Positions 33,201-48,000 are shown, numbered from the stretch's first letter. The stretch is 64,000 nt of DNA from Dallia pectoralis (GCA_029465975.1 CM055742.1:3370622-3434621), one strand, 5' to 3'. Numbers and translations are program-made. Notes: a model not told the origin generated them from the sequence alone.

Positions 33201-35298
33201 CATCCGACGGGGCGCTATAGCTTGCCCCCGTGGAATCCACTCACCGTCTGCTGGCTCTGCTGGCTTCTTTGTTGGCTTTGCATTCTGTCACGGTTGTAGG
33301 GTGTAGTGCAGGAGGAAGCCATTTGCCGAGCCGAATAATCCGTTCAGACAGGTTTATTAAATACAACAACGTCAAACAAACCGAGAACGGCAAAAAGGTG
33401 CTAACTGGGCTAATGAAATAAAAGTGCGCATATAGCCACAATAGCAACATCGATACAACCACTCACCTCTAATATAATTACGTGTGACATGTAACAATGC
33501 AAAGCAACGAGTGCACTGCTCGCGACCCTCTTATATCCCACATGAAGTGACAGATTACTAACAGCTGTGACCACGTGAAAGAGGGAGTAATCACAGCTAG
33601 TGAGAACAAAAACACGGAAGTGGATCACCGAAATGGAAGTGTAGCAACGCCACCACACCAATCGTGACACCCTATATCTAAGCATCTTTCTATGAACCGG
33701 GTGCCATGCGTAACGAAGTCTGGGAGAATGTTTTGCCGAAACAAAAACCCAGACAGAAAATCTCCATTATGGTCAGAAAGACAAAACAGAAAGCCACATA
33801 GCGAGAGATAATTATTGACTCCAGTCGGGGTTCCTTCTAAATCTGTGGCGTCAACGCCAAGAGACAATTTATTGACACAGAGCTTCACCCCGCCAGAAAA
33901 AATGTCTCGAGACAAATCAACACACCGCTCACATCCTACTAACAGAAATAAGGTAATTAATTTGGTCTTGGATAGAAGTCAGACAGGGGAATATACAGCA
34001 GGGAGAAAAACTAGATAAAATGGGGAAAAAAAGAAAAACAGGATTGAGAAGCGAGAGCGAGCCAGAAAGTGAGAGAACGAGAGAGAGAGCGAGCCAGAGA
34101 GTGAGAGAACAAGAGAGTGAGCGATAGAGCGAGAGAGTGAGAGAAAGAAAGAGCGAGAGAACGAGAGAGTGAGCGAGAGAGCGAGCCAGAGAGCGAGAGA
34201 GAGAGCGAAAGAGCGAGCGAGAGAGCGAGAGAGTGAGCGAGAGAGCAAGAGAGTGAGCGAGCGAGCCAGAGAGTGAGAGAACGAGAGAGTGAGAGCAAGG
34301 CAGGAAGGGAGAGAGAAAGAGATAGAGGGAGGCTGGGAAAATAAACGAGGGAATAAAACAGAAGAGAAGGGAGAGGCGAGAGACATGAGAGAGAGAGAGA
34401 GGAGACGAGGGACACATATATGAAGAGAGCAGATTGGATTTGCATTTTTTCCCAAGTATTTCCGACGCGGGGACAATGGCGGCGCGTTGGGATGGTGTGA
34501 TCAAAACAGAAGAGGAGCAGGGAGAGTTCTAGGGAAGAAAGGAGAGGGGGGAGATGGAGGAGCGGGGGGAGATGGAGGAGCGGGGGGAGATGGAGGAGCG
34601 GGGGGAGATGGAGGAGCGGGGGGAGATGGAGGAGCGGGCTCCAATCTATCTCTGAAATTCATCCATCCTGTCAGGTGAGACAGACAGGTCTTATTGTCCA
34701 GACAGGAGCTACAGGTGAGACAGACAGGTATTATTGTCCAGACAGGAGCTACAGGTGAGGCAGACAGGTATTATTGTCCAGACAGGAGCTACAGGTGAGG
34801 CAGACAGGTATTATTGTCCAGACAGGAGCTGCAGGTGAGACAGACAGGTATTATTGTCCAGACAGGAGCTACAGGTGAGACAGACAGGTATTATTGTCCA
34901 GACAGGAGCTACAGGTGAGGCAGACAGGTATTATTGTCCAGACAGGAGCTACAGGTGAGGCAGACAGGTATTATTGTCCAGACAGGAGCTACAGGTGAGG
35001 CAGACAGGTATTATTGTCCAGACAGGAGCTACAGGTGAGGCAGACAGGTATTATTGTCCAGACAGGAGCTGCAGGTGAGACAGACAGGTATTATTGTCCA
35101 GACAGGAGCTACAGGTGAGGCAGACAGGTATTATTGTCCAGACAGGAGCTACAGGTGAGGCAGACAGGTATTATTGTCCAGACAGGAGCTGTAGAAGCAG
35201 GTCTTAGACAGGGTCCAGATAGGGTTCAGGTTAGCTGTCAGAGGATGTCAAATAAAGCTGTTATTCTCCAAGGCTGCATGTTTTCCTCAGTCTGTGTG

Positions 35299-35375
<77 letters not shown>

Positions 35376-35593
35376 TGCTCAATTCCTTCCCTCCACATTT
35401 ATTCTCCCCAGAATAGGAAAATAATCAAGCCAAAACAATGACCTGCAATGACCACCCTGCAAATATATATATATTTATTTATATATCACCATGGCCTCAT
35501 CAAATCACACACACACACAGAGAAACACAGAGAAACACCCATACTTATATTCATTGAAGATTCACAAGAGTGAGATACTAATACAGGTAACGG

Positions 35594-35677
<84 letters not shown>

Positions 35678-35678
35678 C

Positions 35679-35756
<78 letters not shown>

Positions 35757-38700
35757 GCCATTACCCCTAAAACAACCTGGTTGGAGCCCTAGAATTCCAA
35801 ATCCTTTTAATTTTTTCAAATTAACCACCAATTTGTTGTCAAATTTGCCTTTTGTCAAACCAGAAAAAAATCTGTTCGAGTTATAGCATTCCTACAACTC
35901 CCATAGTGCTTTGCGGAAGGCGGATGAGTCGAAAAGGCATAACAATCACTTACCAGTGGCTGTTTGGTTTGTTAGTAGGCGTGTAATATCTGGTGATCCG
36001 TGGAAAAATGCGTTCCTCGAATAACTACTACTGGTGGTTGTTCAGTTATCAGCTGTGCTAGCCTGTCGTCAACAATGTGATATTGAAAAGAAATTATACG
36101 TTGTCATTTTCCTGAAAGGAATATTGACCTTGCAAACAGTGGTCGGCGGCAATATAGAACCTGTAAATACTGTAAATATGACCTGAACTCAGTGACAGTG
36201 AAGTGGCAGCTTTTCACACCCGAAAACTATCGCAGGGACACTGAGATGAGATTTATCAACACAACGATGTTTCAAAGCTACAAACTGTTGGCCACACTCC
36301 AGTGTGGCTGACAAAAAAGAACCGCGGACGAACAACAAAACGCCGCCCGCAACCACGAAGGGCACATCGTTTCGCCAAGGTCATTTTAGTTAGGCTAGCT
36401 TTTGGAAAATCTGTCACGACGCTTACAATATTAACCAGCTACGTTCACTCAAATTGTTCCGAGCAGCCATTGTACTCTTTGAGCTGTTTTGGAGTCTGGA
36501 ATTTAGTGAAAGTGTTCATTTGTACAATTTATTTTTAATTAAATTTTTCCAGAACAATGTGGGAAGGAAACGGAGAAAAAAACATGTATTAGCATAAATA
36601 TTTTAATATTTTATATCGTTACGAAACGACACAGAAGACAGTATCATTGGGTGGACGATGCTATCCTATAATAAATAAAACTGTATGTCGTTCTCAAATA
36701 AAAGCATCTGCTATCTGACTTACATGTAAACGTACCCGTCTGGATTCTCCTCAGTGCACTTCATAGGGAACCATGTGGAACACGCTAACAGTGTTTCATC
36801 CTGTCCCCATCGAAAAACCACAGAGAATACAGACAGGAAATGTCAATATTTGGACAGGAAGTGAGCGTGGCGGGCGTGGGTTTTCACAGAGCTGGTTGCC
36901 AGTGAGACGGCGACGAGTAAACGGATGAGCCCTCAGATCGGATGACAGATATGGCGGCTGTGTCCATATCCAGGGATGAGATTTCAGATGGGATAGCATG
37001 GAGGCCTCTCGGGTCCGACCGTGTGTTTGTTCGGATCAGGGTCAAGTGCTGGACATACAGAGTGTCAAACTGCACTTGATTTACTGTGTCTGGTAAAATG
37101 AAAACCGCTGGCGCTGGAGCAAACCCTCTAAGGCCAACCTAAACCCTTTGCACTTCAAAGAATTCGACAACAGTTCGTGCAGTCTCTCTGGTTTCACGGT
37201 TCTGAAGCGAGGCATCAAAAACATGGCCTCCGCAGATAGAGACATATCCACAGATAGAGACATATGGCATCTGAGAAATGTGTATATATATAAACAATGT
37301 AATGGCAGATATTCCCTTTCAGACTCATGATATTTGTCTGCCTTTGATAAACGCTTATTGGCGTTGTGGTGAAACAGTTATTTCTTTGGTATGGGTGCTC
37401 TTGTGAATCCCAATTATAGAACAACTGAGCTATATAACACTACTATTCACTATTATGACATTATGATTCTCTATAATGACAGTATTATTCAATAGATTCA
37501 CTATTATGACATTATGATTCTCTATAATGACAGTATTATTCAATAGATTCACTATTATGACATTATGATTCTCTATAATGACAGTATTATTCAATAGATT
37601 CACTATTATGACATTATGATTCTCTATAATGACAGTATTATTCAATAGATTCACTATTATGACATTATGATTCTCTATAATGACAGTATTATTCAATAGA
37701 TTCACTATTATGACATTATGATTCTCTATAATGACAGTATTATTCAATAGATTCACTATTATGACATTATGATTCTCTATAATGACAGTATTATTCAATA
37801 GATTCACTATTATGACATTATGATTCTCTATAATGACAGTATTATTCAATAGATTCACTATTATGACATTATGATTCTCTATAATGACAGTATTATTCAA
37901 TAGATTCACTATTATGACATTATGATTCTCTATAATGACAGTATTATTCAATAGATTCACAATTATGACATTATGATTCTCTATAATGACAGTATAATTC
38001 AATAGATATACTATTATGACATTATGATTCTCTATAATGACAGTATTATTCAATAGATTCACTATTATTGCATTATGATTCTCTATAATGACAGTATTAT
38101 TCAATAGATTCACTATTATGACATTATGATTCTCTATAATGACAGTATTATTCAATAGATTCACTATTATTGCATTTATACTCAGTATAATTCTCCATCA
38201 TCACATTATTTATCCGTTTTATTCACTATTATCATATTATTAATCTGTTGTATTCACTTTTATCACATTATTTATCAGGATTATTCACTATTATCATTAA
38301 TTTTTTCACACTAATAATATTATTAATCTGTATTATTCATTATTATCACATTATTAATCTGTATTATTCACTAGTATGGCATTAATAATCAGTATTATTC
38401 ATTATTATCACATTATTAATCTGTATTATTCAATATTATCACATTATTAATCTGTATTATTCACTAGTATGGCATTAATAATCAGTATTATTCATTATTA
38501 TCACATTATTAATCTGTATTATTCACTAGTATGGCATTATTAATCTGTATTATTCAATATTATCACATTATTAACCTGTATTATTCACTAGTATGGCATT
38601 AATAATCAGTATTATTCATTATTATCACATTATTAATCTGTATTATTCACTAGTATGGCATTAATAATCTGTATTATTCAATATTATCACATTATTAACC

Positions 38701-41700
38701 TGTATTATTCACTAGTATGGCATTAATATTCAGTATTATTCACTATTATCACAATATTATTACCTATTATTCACTATTATCACAATATTATCACAATATT
38801 ATTCACTATTATCACATTATTAATCCGTATTATTCACTATTGTCACATTATTAATCATGCAGTGCTGTGTCAGTGACACACTAGTCTTCAACCAGTCTTA
38901 AAGTGTTTAAAGGACTGTTGCCAGTGCAGTATATTTCTGGCAGGTCTCCAGGAGAGGCGTTTAGCGATGCACTGTGCAGAGCTAGCGAACGAGTAGGCTA
39001 GTTCCTTCAGCCGGGCATCGGAGAGAGGTGAAGAGGTCTTATTGTCTCATTTGTGTCTTGGCTCGCAGCGAAATACGCAACCTGCCGCGTCCCAAATAGT
39101 ACCCTACTCTGTGAGTAGTGCTCTGCCTTAGACCAGGCACATAGGCAGCACACTGCAGGGAATATGGTGGCCTTTCATGCCGCGGCCCCGTCCAAACCCC
39201 GAGAAGCCGAACATTTTAAAAATACATATCTTATTTCATACGTCCCATTTCCTCGTCCTCCTTCGGAGTTCTTTGAAGTAATAGCTGACCTGACATGAGC
39301 CGATCGGTCAGAGCTGTGAAATGCAACCAATGCTCGTGATCGCCCCGGGGGAGGGAGGGGTGGAGCGAGGAGGCGCGAGGAGGCGCGAGGAGGAGAGAGG
39401 AGCGAGGGAGTTCATCCAAACAACCCTGTCGTTTCAGTCTTCGGTCCGAATTGCCAATGCCTCGTATGACGTCATGTGTTAACTGAGTCATGTGATAACT
39501 GAGTCATGTGATAACTGAGTCATGTGATAACTGAGTCATGTGTTAACTGAGTCATGTGATAACTGAGTCATGTGATAACTGAGTCATGTGTTAACTGAGT
39601 CATGTGATAACTGAGTCATGTGATAACTGAGTCATGTGATAACTGAGTCAAGTGATAACTGAGTCATGTGATAACTGAGCCATTTGATAACTGAGCCATG
39701 TGATAACTGATACGTCATTGGCCAGTAGGCTGTGTGTCACAGATATCTATTGATCGCGTCGTGAGGCGTTTGAGAAAAATTGCTATTTGACATAACGTCG
39801 CTCGCGCCTCTAGTTGTATTGAGACAATCCTGAAACACCCCTAGATTATCACGTGAACCACTCGCGGTGTGTCTGGGTCACGTGGTCGTCGCTGGCGTCA
39901 CGGGGGAACGGGCTCTAAAAATGGAAAGCGCTAAATTGCACTGACAGGCAGCTCAGACGAGACTAAGGGCACACGTGCACGTGTGAGCGCACACACAAAC
40001 ATGCAAACACACGCGCGCACTCCGACTTAACCCGCCGGGCGTCACTAATTTGTAATCACCAATCTAATGCAGTCGTCGCGGTGATTTAATTCAGTCATTT
40101 GTCACGCCTGTTGTTCACCGCAAAACAAACGTCAAGATAATGATCATTAAAAAAGCCTTTGAGACGCCTGCCGAAACCGCTGTCTATTCCCTCCGCGGTG
40201 CGTCTCTTTCGATCCCTAGGTCCACTGTCCCTGGTGAAACGCAGTGCACTTAGCAGTGAAGGGGAAACGGGATGCTCTTTGAGACTCGCCCCTCGGAATC
40301 CTCTCAGCGCGCCTCTCAGGTCCCCCTTGGGTTTAAAATACGATCCAATCTCTTTTCTTCTGCTTCGCCCAATTAATATTTCATCTGTCTTTCTGTCTCT
40401 CGGTCCTTCGTCCCGCGGAATCTCCATCTTCGCTGTCACCTAATTAAAATCAAGACTTTACGTAACAGGTTGAATTAAAGGCTTTAAAAATAGATCCGCT
40501 CGGAGGTCGGTTAGCGGGAATCGCTGGGCGTTCGGTGGTATACTGAATCAAATTGTGACCTGATGTCGAACAGAGTCAAAATATGTTTCCTGACCCTAGA
40601 TTGGAGTTGGCAAAGCTTGTCAGTGTGAGCTATTTCAGCTCATAGCGCTGATTGATATTAAAAACAGTCAACATGTCTGACGAGGGAGGCCAGAATTAAA
40701 AACATATAGGTCACACAAATAAAATATGGTCCGTGTTGAGACATGAGGCCCGTTGAGAATGACACAAATTATGTTTGTGCTTTGCAACTCAGAATACTAG
40801 AGAACAACGTAATTTCACATAAAGAGAATAAAGACCAGACAAGAAACAGAACCTTCATGTTTCTGGAGGCTTCTGGATCGTTAGCGACACTGTCAAAGTC
40901 AAAGGTCAGAGGGAAGTCGGATTCAAAAGGACAAGGGTTGAAGGTCATGTCATGGTATTCCAATTTGAGAAAGGGTTATGGTTAGAATATCTTAGGTGGA
41001 GGGAAACGTGTTTCATATTTAAACACAAAATGGGCTCTCTTATTAAAGTAGTGAAAAGGGAATTACATGGATAGTTTGAATACAGACAATAGAGGCCTGA
41101 ATAGAGGCCAGATGAAGGTGTTGTATCCTGACAATGGAGGCCTGAATAGAGGCCAGATGAAAGTGTTGTATCCTGACAATGGAGGCCTGAATAGAGGCCA
41201 GATGAAGGTGTTGTATCCTGACAATGGAGGCCTGAATAGAGGCCAGATGAAGGTGTTGTATCCTGACAATGGAGGCCTGAATAGAGGCCAGATGAAGGTG
41301 TTGTATCCTGACAATGGAGGCCTGAATAGAGGCCAGATGAAAGTGTTGTATCCTGACAATGGAGGCCTGAATAGAGGCCAGATGAAGGTGTTGTATCCTG
41401 ACAATGGAGGCCTGAATAGAGGCCAGATGAAAGTGTTGTATCCTGACAATGGAGGCCTGAATAGAGGCCAGATGAAAGTTTTGTATCCTGACAATGGAGG
41501 CCTGAATAGAGGCCAGATGAAGGTGTTGTATCCTGACAATGGAGGCCTGAATAGAGGCCAGATGAAAGTGTTGTATCCTGACAATGGAGGCCTGAATAGA
41601 GGCCAGATGAAGGTGTTGTATCCTGACAATGGAGGCCTGAATAGAGGCCAGATGAAAGTGTTGTATCCTGACAATGGAGGCCTGAATAGAGGCCAGATGA

Positions 41701-43178
41701 AGGTGTTGTATCCTGACAATGGAGGCCTGAATAGAGGCCAGATGAAGGTGTTGTATCCTGACAATGGGAGGCCTTGTCTTGATCATTACTATTCTATGCT
41801 TCAGTACTCTGTTCCAAAACGGCATGCTTTGATTATGCGCCCAATGGTGTCCCCAAGATAGAGGCCGGCTCCAGTGTTACAGGTGAAGGTAGCGGACCTA
41901 AGATAGAGGCCGGCTCCAGTGTTACAGGTGAAGGTAGCGGACCTAAGATAGAGGCCGGCTCCAGTGTTACAGGTGAAGGTAGCGGACCTAAGATAGAGGC
42001 CGGCTCCAGTGTTACAGGTGAAGGTAGCGGACCTAAGATAGAGGCCGGCTCCAGTGTTACAGGTGAAGGTAGCGGACCTAAGATAGAGGCCGGCTCCAGT
42101 GTTACAGGTGAAGGTAGCGGACCTAAGATAGAGGCCGGCTCCAGTGTTACAGGTGAAGGTAGCGGACCTAAGATAGAGGCCGGCTCCAGTGTTACAGGTG
42201 AAGGTAGCGGACCTAAGATAGAGGCCGGCTCCAGTGTTACAGGTGAAGGTAGCGGACCTAAGATAGAGGCCGGCTCCAGTGTTACAGGTGAAGGTAGCGG
42301 ACCTAAGATAGAGGCCGGCTCCAGTGTTACAGGTGAAGGTAGCGGACCTAAGATAGAGGCCGGCTCCAGTGTTACAGGTGAAGGTAGCGGACCTAAGATA
42401 GAGGCCGGCTCCAGTGTTACAGGTGAAGGTAGCGGACCTAAGATAGAGGCCGGCTCCAGTGTTACAGGTGAAGGTAGCGGACCTAAGATAGAGGCCGGCT
42501 CCAGTGTTACAGGTGAAGGTAGCGGACCTAAGATAGAGGCCGGCTCCAGTGTTACAGGTGAAGGTAGCGGACCTAAGATAGAGGCCGGCTCCAGTGTTAC
42601 AGGTGAAGGTAGCGGACCTAAGATAGAGGCCGGCTCCAGTGTTACAGGTGAAGGTAGCGGACCTAAGATAGAGGCCGGCTCCAGTGTTACAGGTGAAGGT
42701 AGCGGACCTAAGATAGAGGCCGGCTCCAGTGTTACAGGTGAAGGTAGCGGACCTAAGATAGAGGCCGGCTCCAGTGTTACAGGTGAAGGTAGCGGACCTA
42801 AGATAGAGGCCGGCTCCAGTGTTACAGGTGAAGGTAGCGGAGGCCGGCTCCAGTGTTACAGGTGAAGGTAGCGGAGATAGAGGCCGGCTCCAGTGTTACA
42901 GGTGAAGGTAGCGGACCTAAGATAGAGGCCGGCTCCAGTGTTACAGGTGAAGGTAGCGGACCTAAGATAGAGGCCGGCTCCAGTGTTACAGGTGAAGGTA
43001 GCGGACCTAAGATAGAGGCCGGCTCCAGTGTTACAGGTGAAGGTAGCGGACCTAACCTCCATTCAATATTTACTGCACAAAGGTTCTCCTGAAATTAATT
43101 ACTGATCAGTGGAGTGTTACAGAGAGCTAACCTGTTCCTGAGACAGAATGAGAGATGTGCATAGCTTAAAGACCCCCC

Positions 43179-43276
<98 letters not shown>

Positions 43277-43891
43277 GACACACACACACACATAGAGACC
43301 CACACTCACATACAGACACACAGACACACATACACACACACACACACACACATGCAGACAGTAACCCGCACACACACACAGCTGTGTACAAAATGGTGTA
43401 TTGGCTTGTATAAACGGGTACACACACTACTTTTTCAGCTTGAATAACATGTTAAATGCCAACGGTGCCCAAGTGCTTAGCTAGATGCCATATCAACAGC
43501 AACTCCTGGTTGAACGTACCAGATGCCAACGTAGGTCTCAGAATATGTCTTTCCACAACGTGCATGACATCAAACATTGGTCTCATGGACAGAGATGGAA
43601 CATCTGTTAGAATTTTTTTTTTTAATTTAGGGAGGCAAATATCAGTCTGGTTATTAGCTAATATTCAACCAGGAAGTACTGTATTACACCACTACTACAC
43701 TATTACACTGCTACTAAACCATTACTACACTATTGCACTGCTACTAAACCATTACTACACTATTACACTGCTACTAAACCATTACCACACTATTGTACTG
43801 CTACTGGACAACTACTACACTATTTCAAAACAAATACACCACCACTAAATCAGTATTTCACTATACCACTAGAACCCCCCCATCCCCCTCG

Positions 43892-43961
<70 letters not shown>

Positions 43962-45016
43962 TGAAAACCCTTCATAAGAACCATAGACCTGAATTGGGTT
44001 GGACAGCCACGATCCAGCTTCCCAGAAACCAGCAGCCAGTGAAGCCTGTCTGTAATAACTACTGGCCAGACACATCCCTCACTTGTCCACTCTGAGAGCT
44101 TATCCTCCCTCCAGCCTCCTGCGTTCATCTTCCCCAACTCGCAGCTCACGCGGAACCAGCTAACACAAGCGCAGACATAAACCAGAACAGTCGGCGAGAT
44201 AGAGCCAGGAAACTGGTGTCACTCGGTTTGAAATCGCCGGCCTGAGAGGATTTTTGAGTCCTCGTGGACGAGGTGTGTCAGACGGATGCAAAAAGACGGG
44301 CTGGTATCTGTTTAGCCTGACTCAGTTTAGCGTGAACGTAATGATTATCTGCTGGAATGTTCCATTTATCCAGGCCTTCGTTCACGGGGGAGCTCAGCCT
44401 TGACTATATAACATTTCAACTAATGCGTCTTGAGTCTAAGTAACTGTGGGCAATTTGTTAAGCCCACACTCAATTAGATTCTGCTAACGACTTCGGTTTT
44501 AATTGAACTATTTTATTATCTAAACAACGTTGAGCGAGGGAAGGGGTTATTGTTTTTCCACGTTGGTCGGCGGACTTTATTAGGACCGCTGCAAAAAGGG
44601 CGACAAACCTGTGAGGATTTCTTTAGTTCAAAGGCCAAAGAAGGCTGTTTTTCAGAACGCTTTATGTTGACAACTGGTTGTTTGTCGTTGTAGTTAATTT
44701 ATGACACGAGTTCAAATGTCGAATTGATGTGCCGTGTATTTTATTCATGCAGGAAAGAGGAATAATCTTAATTGGCAGCTGGGTTACACTGCAGTCTTTT
44801 TTGAGCGAAAAACGATTTAATGTATTGTCACGGGCCGTCTCCGGAATAATTATTCGCGGTCGACGTAGGTCGTGGGCGAACTTGTGCACTTTGGGAATCG
44901 GTTGTTGCTTGAACTTGATGTGGTTGGAGCGATATGGATTAGACTCTGGTATCCTGACCCGAGCAGAGAGCAACAACACTGCCTACATGACTGCGTGTTA
45001 AAATAGTTCCACACTG

Positions 45017-45047
<31 letters not shown>

Positions 45048-48000
45048 ACAGCCAATACTAGTGCTTGTGAAAAAAACAAAACAAGCGCCTTGCCATCCAA
45101 AAACCAAGGTGTCGTGGAGCGCCTATGGCGAGGGAATCTGTTCTAATCTCAAATAGAACAGAGGAACGAATAGACACACACACACACACAGACATACATC
45201 CACACACACACACACACATACATACACACACACACACACATACATACACACACACACACACATACATACACAAACACAGACTCCACTGCGTCCGATAACC
45301 GAGGCACATCACGACCCGGGTTCCATTTGGTATTCCAACGCCATATCGATATGATATTTGGCTACTCATTGTCTAGACATTTGCCAAATAACACACGGCG
45401 GGCGTGTGGCAGTTGCTAAAATGGGGGGGTGGGGTCCATTTTGAAATGCGATCGTGATACTGACCAGGTATTGTGTCACTCCACTCAGATCAATAAACAG
45501 GTTGTAATCTAATGTAAGGACAACGAAAAAGAAACACAATACAGGCCTCTGCTAACTGGCCAGACATCTGGATCCAATCCACCGCGTGTAATTTAGTTGT
45601 GTGTGTGTGTCGGTCGGTCTTATCTGTATTTTTGTCTGTGTGTTTAGGTTCATCCAATTGCTTATGGCGAACGTGCCACCCCGTTTCCTATGACAACGTA
45701 ATCTTATCGTCGTGCTAACGATGCATTCTGGGTCACGCCAGTCGCCAACCAAAACCGCAGAACGGTTTTATAAAAGCATCGAGACTCTGATGTTTGATTA
45801 AGGGGTTACATAATCACTATTTAATGTATTCAACCTCAACTGGATCTATTGATTTGGACCACAGGAAACACAGCAACAGCAACTTAAACCTCTGCTCTCA
45901 CAGTGCTTACAATACAACACCGACAGCCTTGGTGCAACAGGGCCAGAGAGAGAGAGAGAGAAGGGTAGAGAGAGCGAGAAAGAGAGAGGGAGAGAGAGAG
46001 AGAGAGAAAGAGAGGGAGGGGAAGAGAGAGAGAGAGAGACGGAGAGAACGAAAGAGAGAGAGAAAGAGAGAAAGAGAGGGAGGGGGAGAGATAGAGAGAG
46101 AGGGAGAGAGAAAGAGAGAGGGAGGGAGAGAGAGAGAGAGAGGGAGAGAGGGAGGGAGGGAGAGAGAGAGAGAGAATGAAAGAGAGAGAAAGAGAGGGAG
46201 GGGGAGAGAGAGAGAGAGAGAGAGAGGGAGGGAGAGAGAGAAGGGTAGAGAGAGAACGGGAGAGAAAGAGAGAAAGAGAGGGAGGGGGAGAGAGAGAGAG
46301 AGAGAGGGAGAGAGAGAGAGGAGGAGAGAGGGAGGGGGAGATATGGGGGGAGGGGGAGAGAGAGAAAGAGGGAGAGAGAGGGAGAACAATAGAGAGAAAA
46401 CTACTATTTAGTTTTTTCCGGTATTCCGTAGCCAGACATCCAGTCTGAAACACAATCAACACCTTTCCCTGTTTTGTATTCACACCGTCGTCCTAGTGAC
46501 CGGCAGACCTCGCTGCTGCCGCCGCCGCGCAAAGTAAGGAATTAAGGAAATTAAAAAGCACCGGTCTGCACCATTTTGCACCGCGGTGAGACGGGCACAA
46601 CCCCCGTACCCCAGTACAGAGCTCTATAGCCGGGCACTCACCAGCGTGAACCCTGGTTGTGGCGTCGTGGTCGCTGTCCCCTTGTTCGCTGTCGCCATGG
46701 CCACTGTCCTTAGAGCTCACGATGTCCGCTTCCTGAAACGCGGAACTACAGTGGGAAAGGGAGGAAGAAAAGCGGGAAACAAACGCGGGCGAGAGAGGAG
46801 ACCGGGATTAAAGGGGAGGAGAAAGGGCGGGCGCAGCAGTGCGGGGGGGGAGGGGGAGAAAAGGGGGGGAGGGGGCCGAGAGAAAGCTCCTTTAGAAATT
46901 GAAACCATATTAATGCGTTCACGGTGGCCATCAAGGGTCCACACTAGATGTTTCACTTGACATGTAATGAATTCCAGCGTGGCTGCCTAATAACATGCTG
47001 GTGACAACCCCCCACACCCCCGTCACCCCCCAGCCCGGCGCGTTACGGGACTCGGGCCAAATTGGATCCGACTGGCGCGGAATGACGATGAGCCTGACTG
47101 GCATACTGAAGGTTACAGGGCAACTCCTGAGTGTCGCACTAATTCCCAACTGAGGCCCCGGTCAACAGGAGTGCGCTGTGGTCGGGAGCCATCAGAAACC
47201 TCAACGACTCGCCGGACTCGGTGGCCTCTCGGTGCCCTCGGTAACGACTGCTGAGAGGACCACCCGGCGACCGGGCCGTACGTGTCACGTGGCTAATCGA
47301 ACATTATGACCGCGCGAGCGCTGACGACGGTCGAAGACAGGCCGAGTTCGGCGTTAATGGGACTCAGACGTTCCGTGTTCGGGAAGCAACATCCGATCGC
47401 AGCACTACGGACATGTGAAATATTTCGTCTTTTTAATCACCTGCGGATGACATTCAGCCCATCGTTCGCCTACGGAGAGCACGCTACGGGGATTTAGTTC
47501 CGATGACGTCAGCGGGAGCGGTGAATAGGCCACTCCGGTGGCGGCGGCGAAGGCGGCCCGAGCGGAATGCTAAGAGCTCTCGCCATAAACGGTTTTCATA
47601 TTCAACGGGGCCGGATATTTGCCCGCACGGGCTCATAGCCGTCGCCGCCGTGGACGGGGTTCAGGGGTCGGGATTACGCCGGATATGGTATTTGATGAAT
47701 TCCGATGCTGCCGACGGGAAAGATCGAATGTGGAATGTGAGCTTATGTCTGCGAGACGCGTGGAATTTCAATGATGTGGGCGCAATAAAAGGGGCTGGTC
47801 GAGTCATACGACGAGCGTTTGACCCGAGCCAGGCGGCATCTCTGCACGCGGTGGCAGAACGAGCGCTGGTAGACGCCGCTATTGTATTGGTGTGGGTTTG
47901 GATGGCATGTTTAATGGCACATTTAAAATCTGTCTGGGTAACATTTTGAATGGTAATGGTACGGGTGTTATGGCGTTGGATATCACACACACACACTCAC

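Larger units (their letters stand above)
30855..33669 (-). mobile_element. Non-autonomous LTR retrotransposon
   Basis: Two direct repeats (30855-31263, 409 bp; 33286-33669, 384 bp) begin TGTCACG and end CGTGACA as read on the plus strand. They are flanked by a 5-bp target duplication CCCTA at 30850-30854 and 33670-33674. The minus orientation is supported by an AATAAA downstream of a TATA-like stretch within the LTR, a purine-rich tract (AGTGGGGGATAC) just before the 3' LTR, and an open frame starting 45 nt inside the 5' LTR. The internal region is about 2.0 kb with no reverse transcriptase or integrase. A primer-binding site matching a tRNA end is not evident. Confidence 0.88.

Noticed and set aside
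36170..36310. Possible ~45-codon coding remnant (CKYDLNSVTVKWQLFTPENY...) next to the SBS motif
   Set aside because: No recognisable family, short, and stops close by upstream; too weak to call.
37430..38164. 244-codon NLLNNTVIIENHNVIIV-repeat frame
   Set aside because: Translation of a 51-bp minisatellite in intronic DNA, with no start context or flanking coding sequence.
41043..41861. 230-264-codon repeat frames on both strands
   Set aside because: Translations of the 45-bp minisatellite; open on both strands because the unit lacks stops.
45884..46483. Ser/Leu-rich and Arg/Glu-rich frames of 160-205 codons
   Set aside because: Translations of a purine-only (GA)n tract in the pcdh10 intron.
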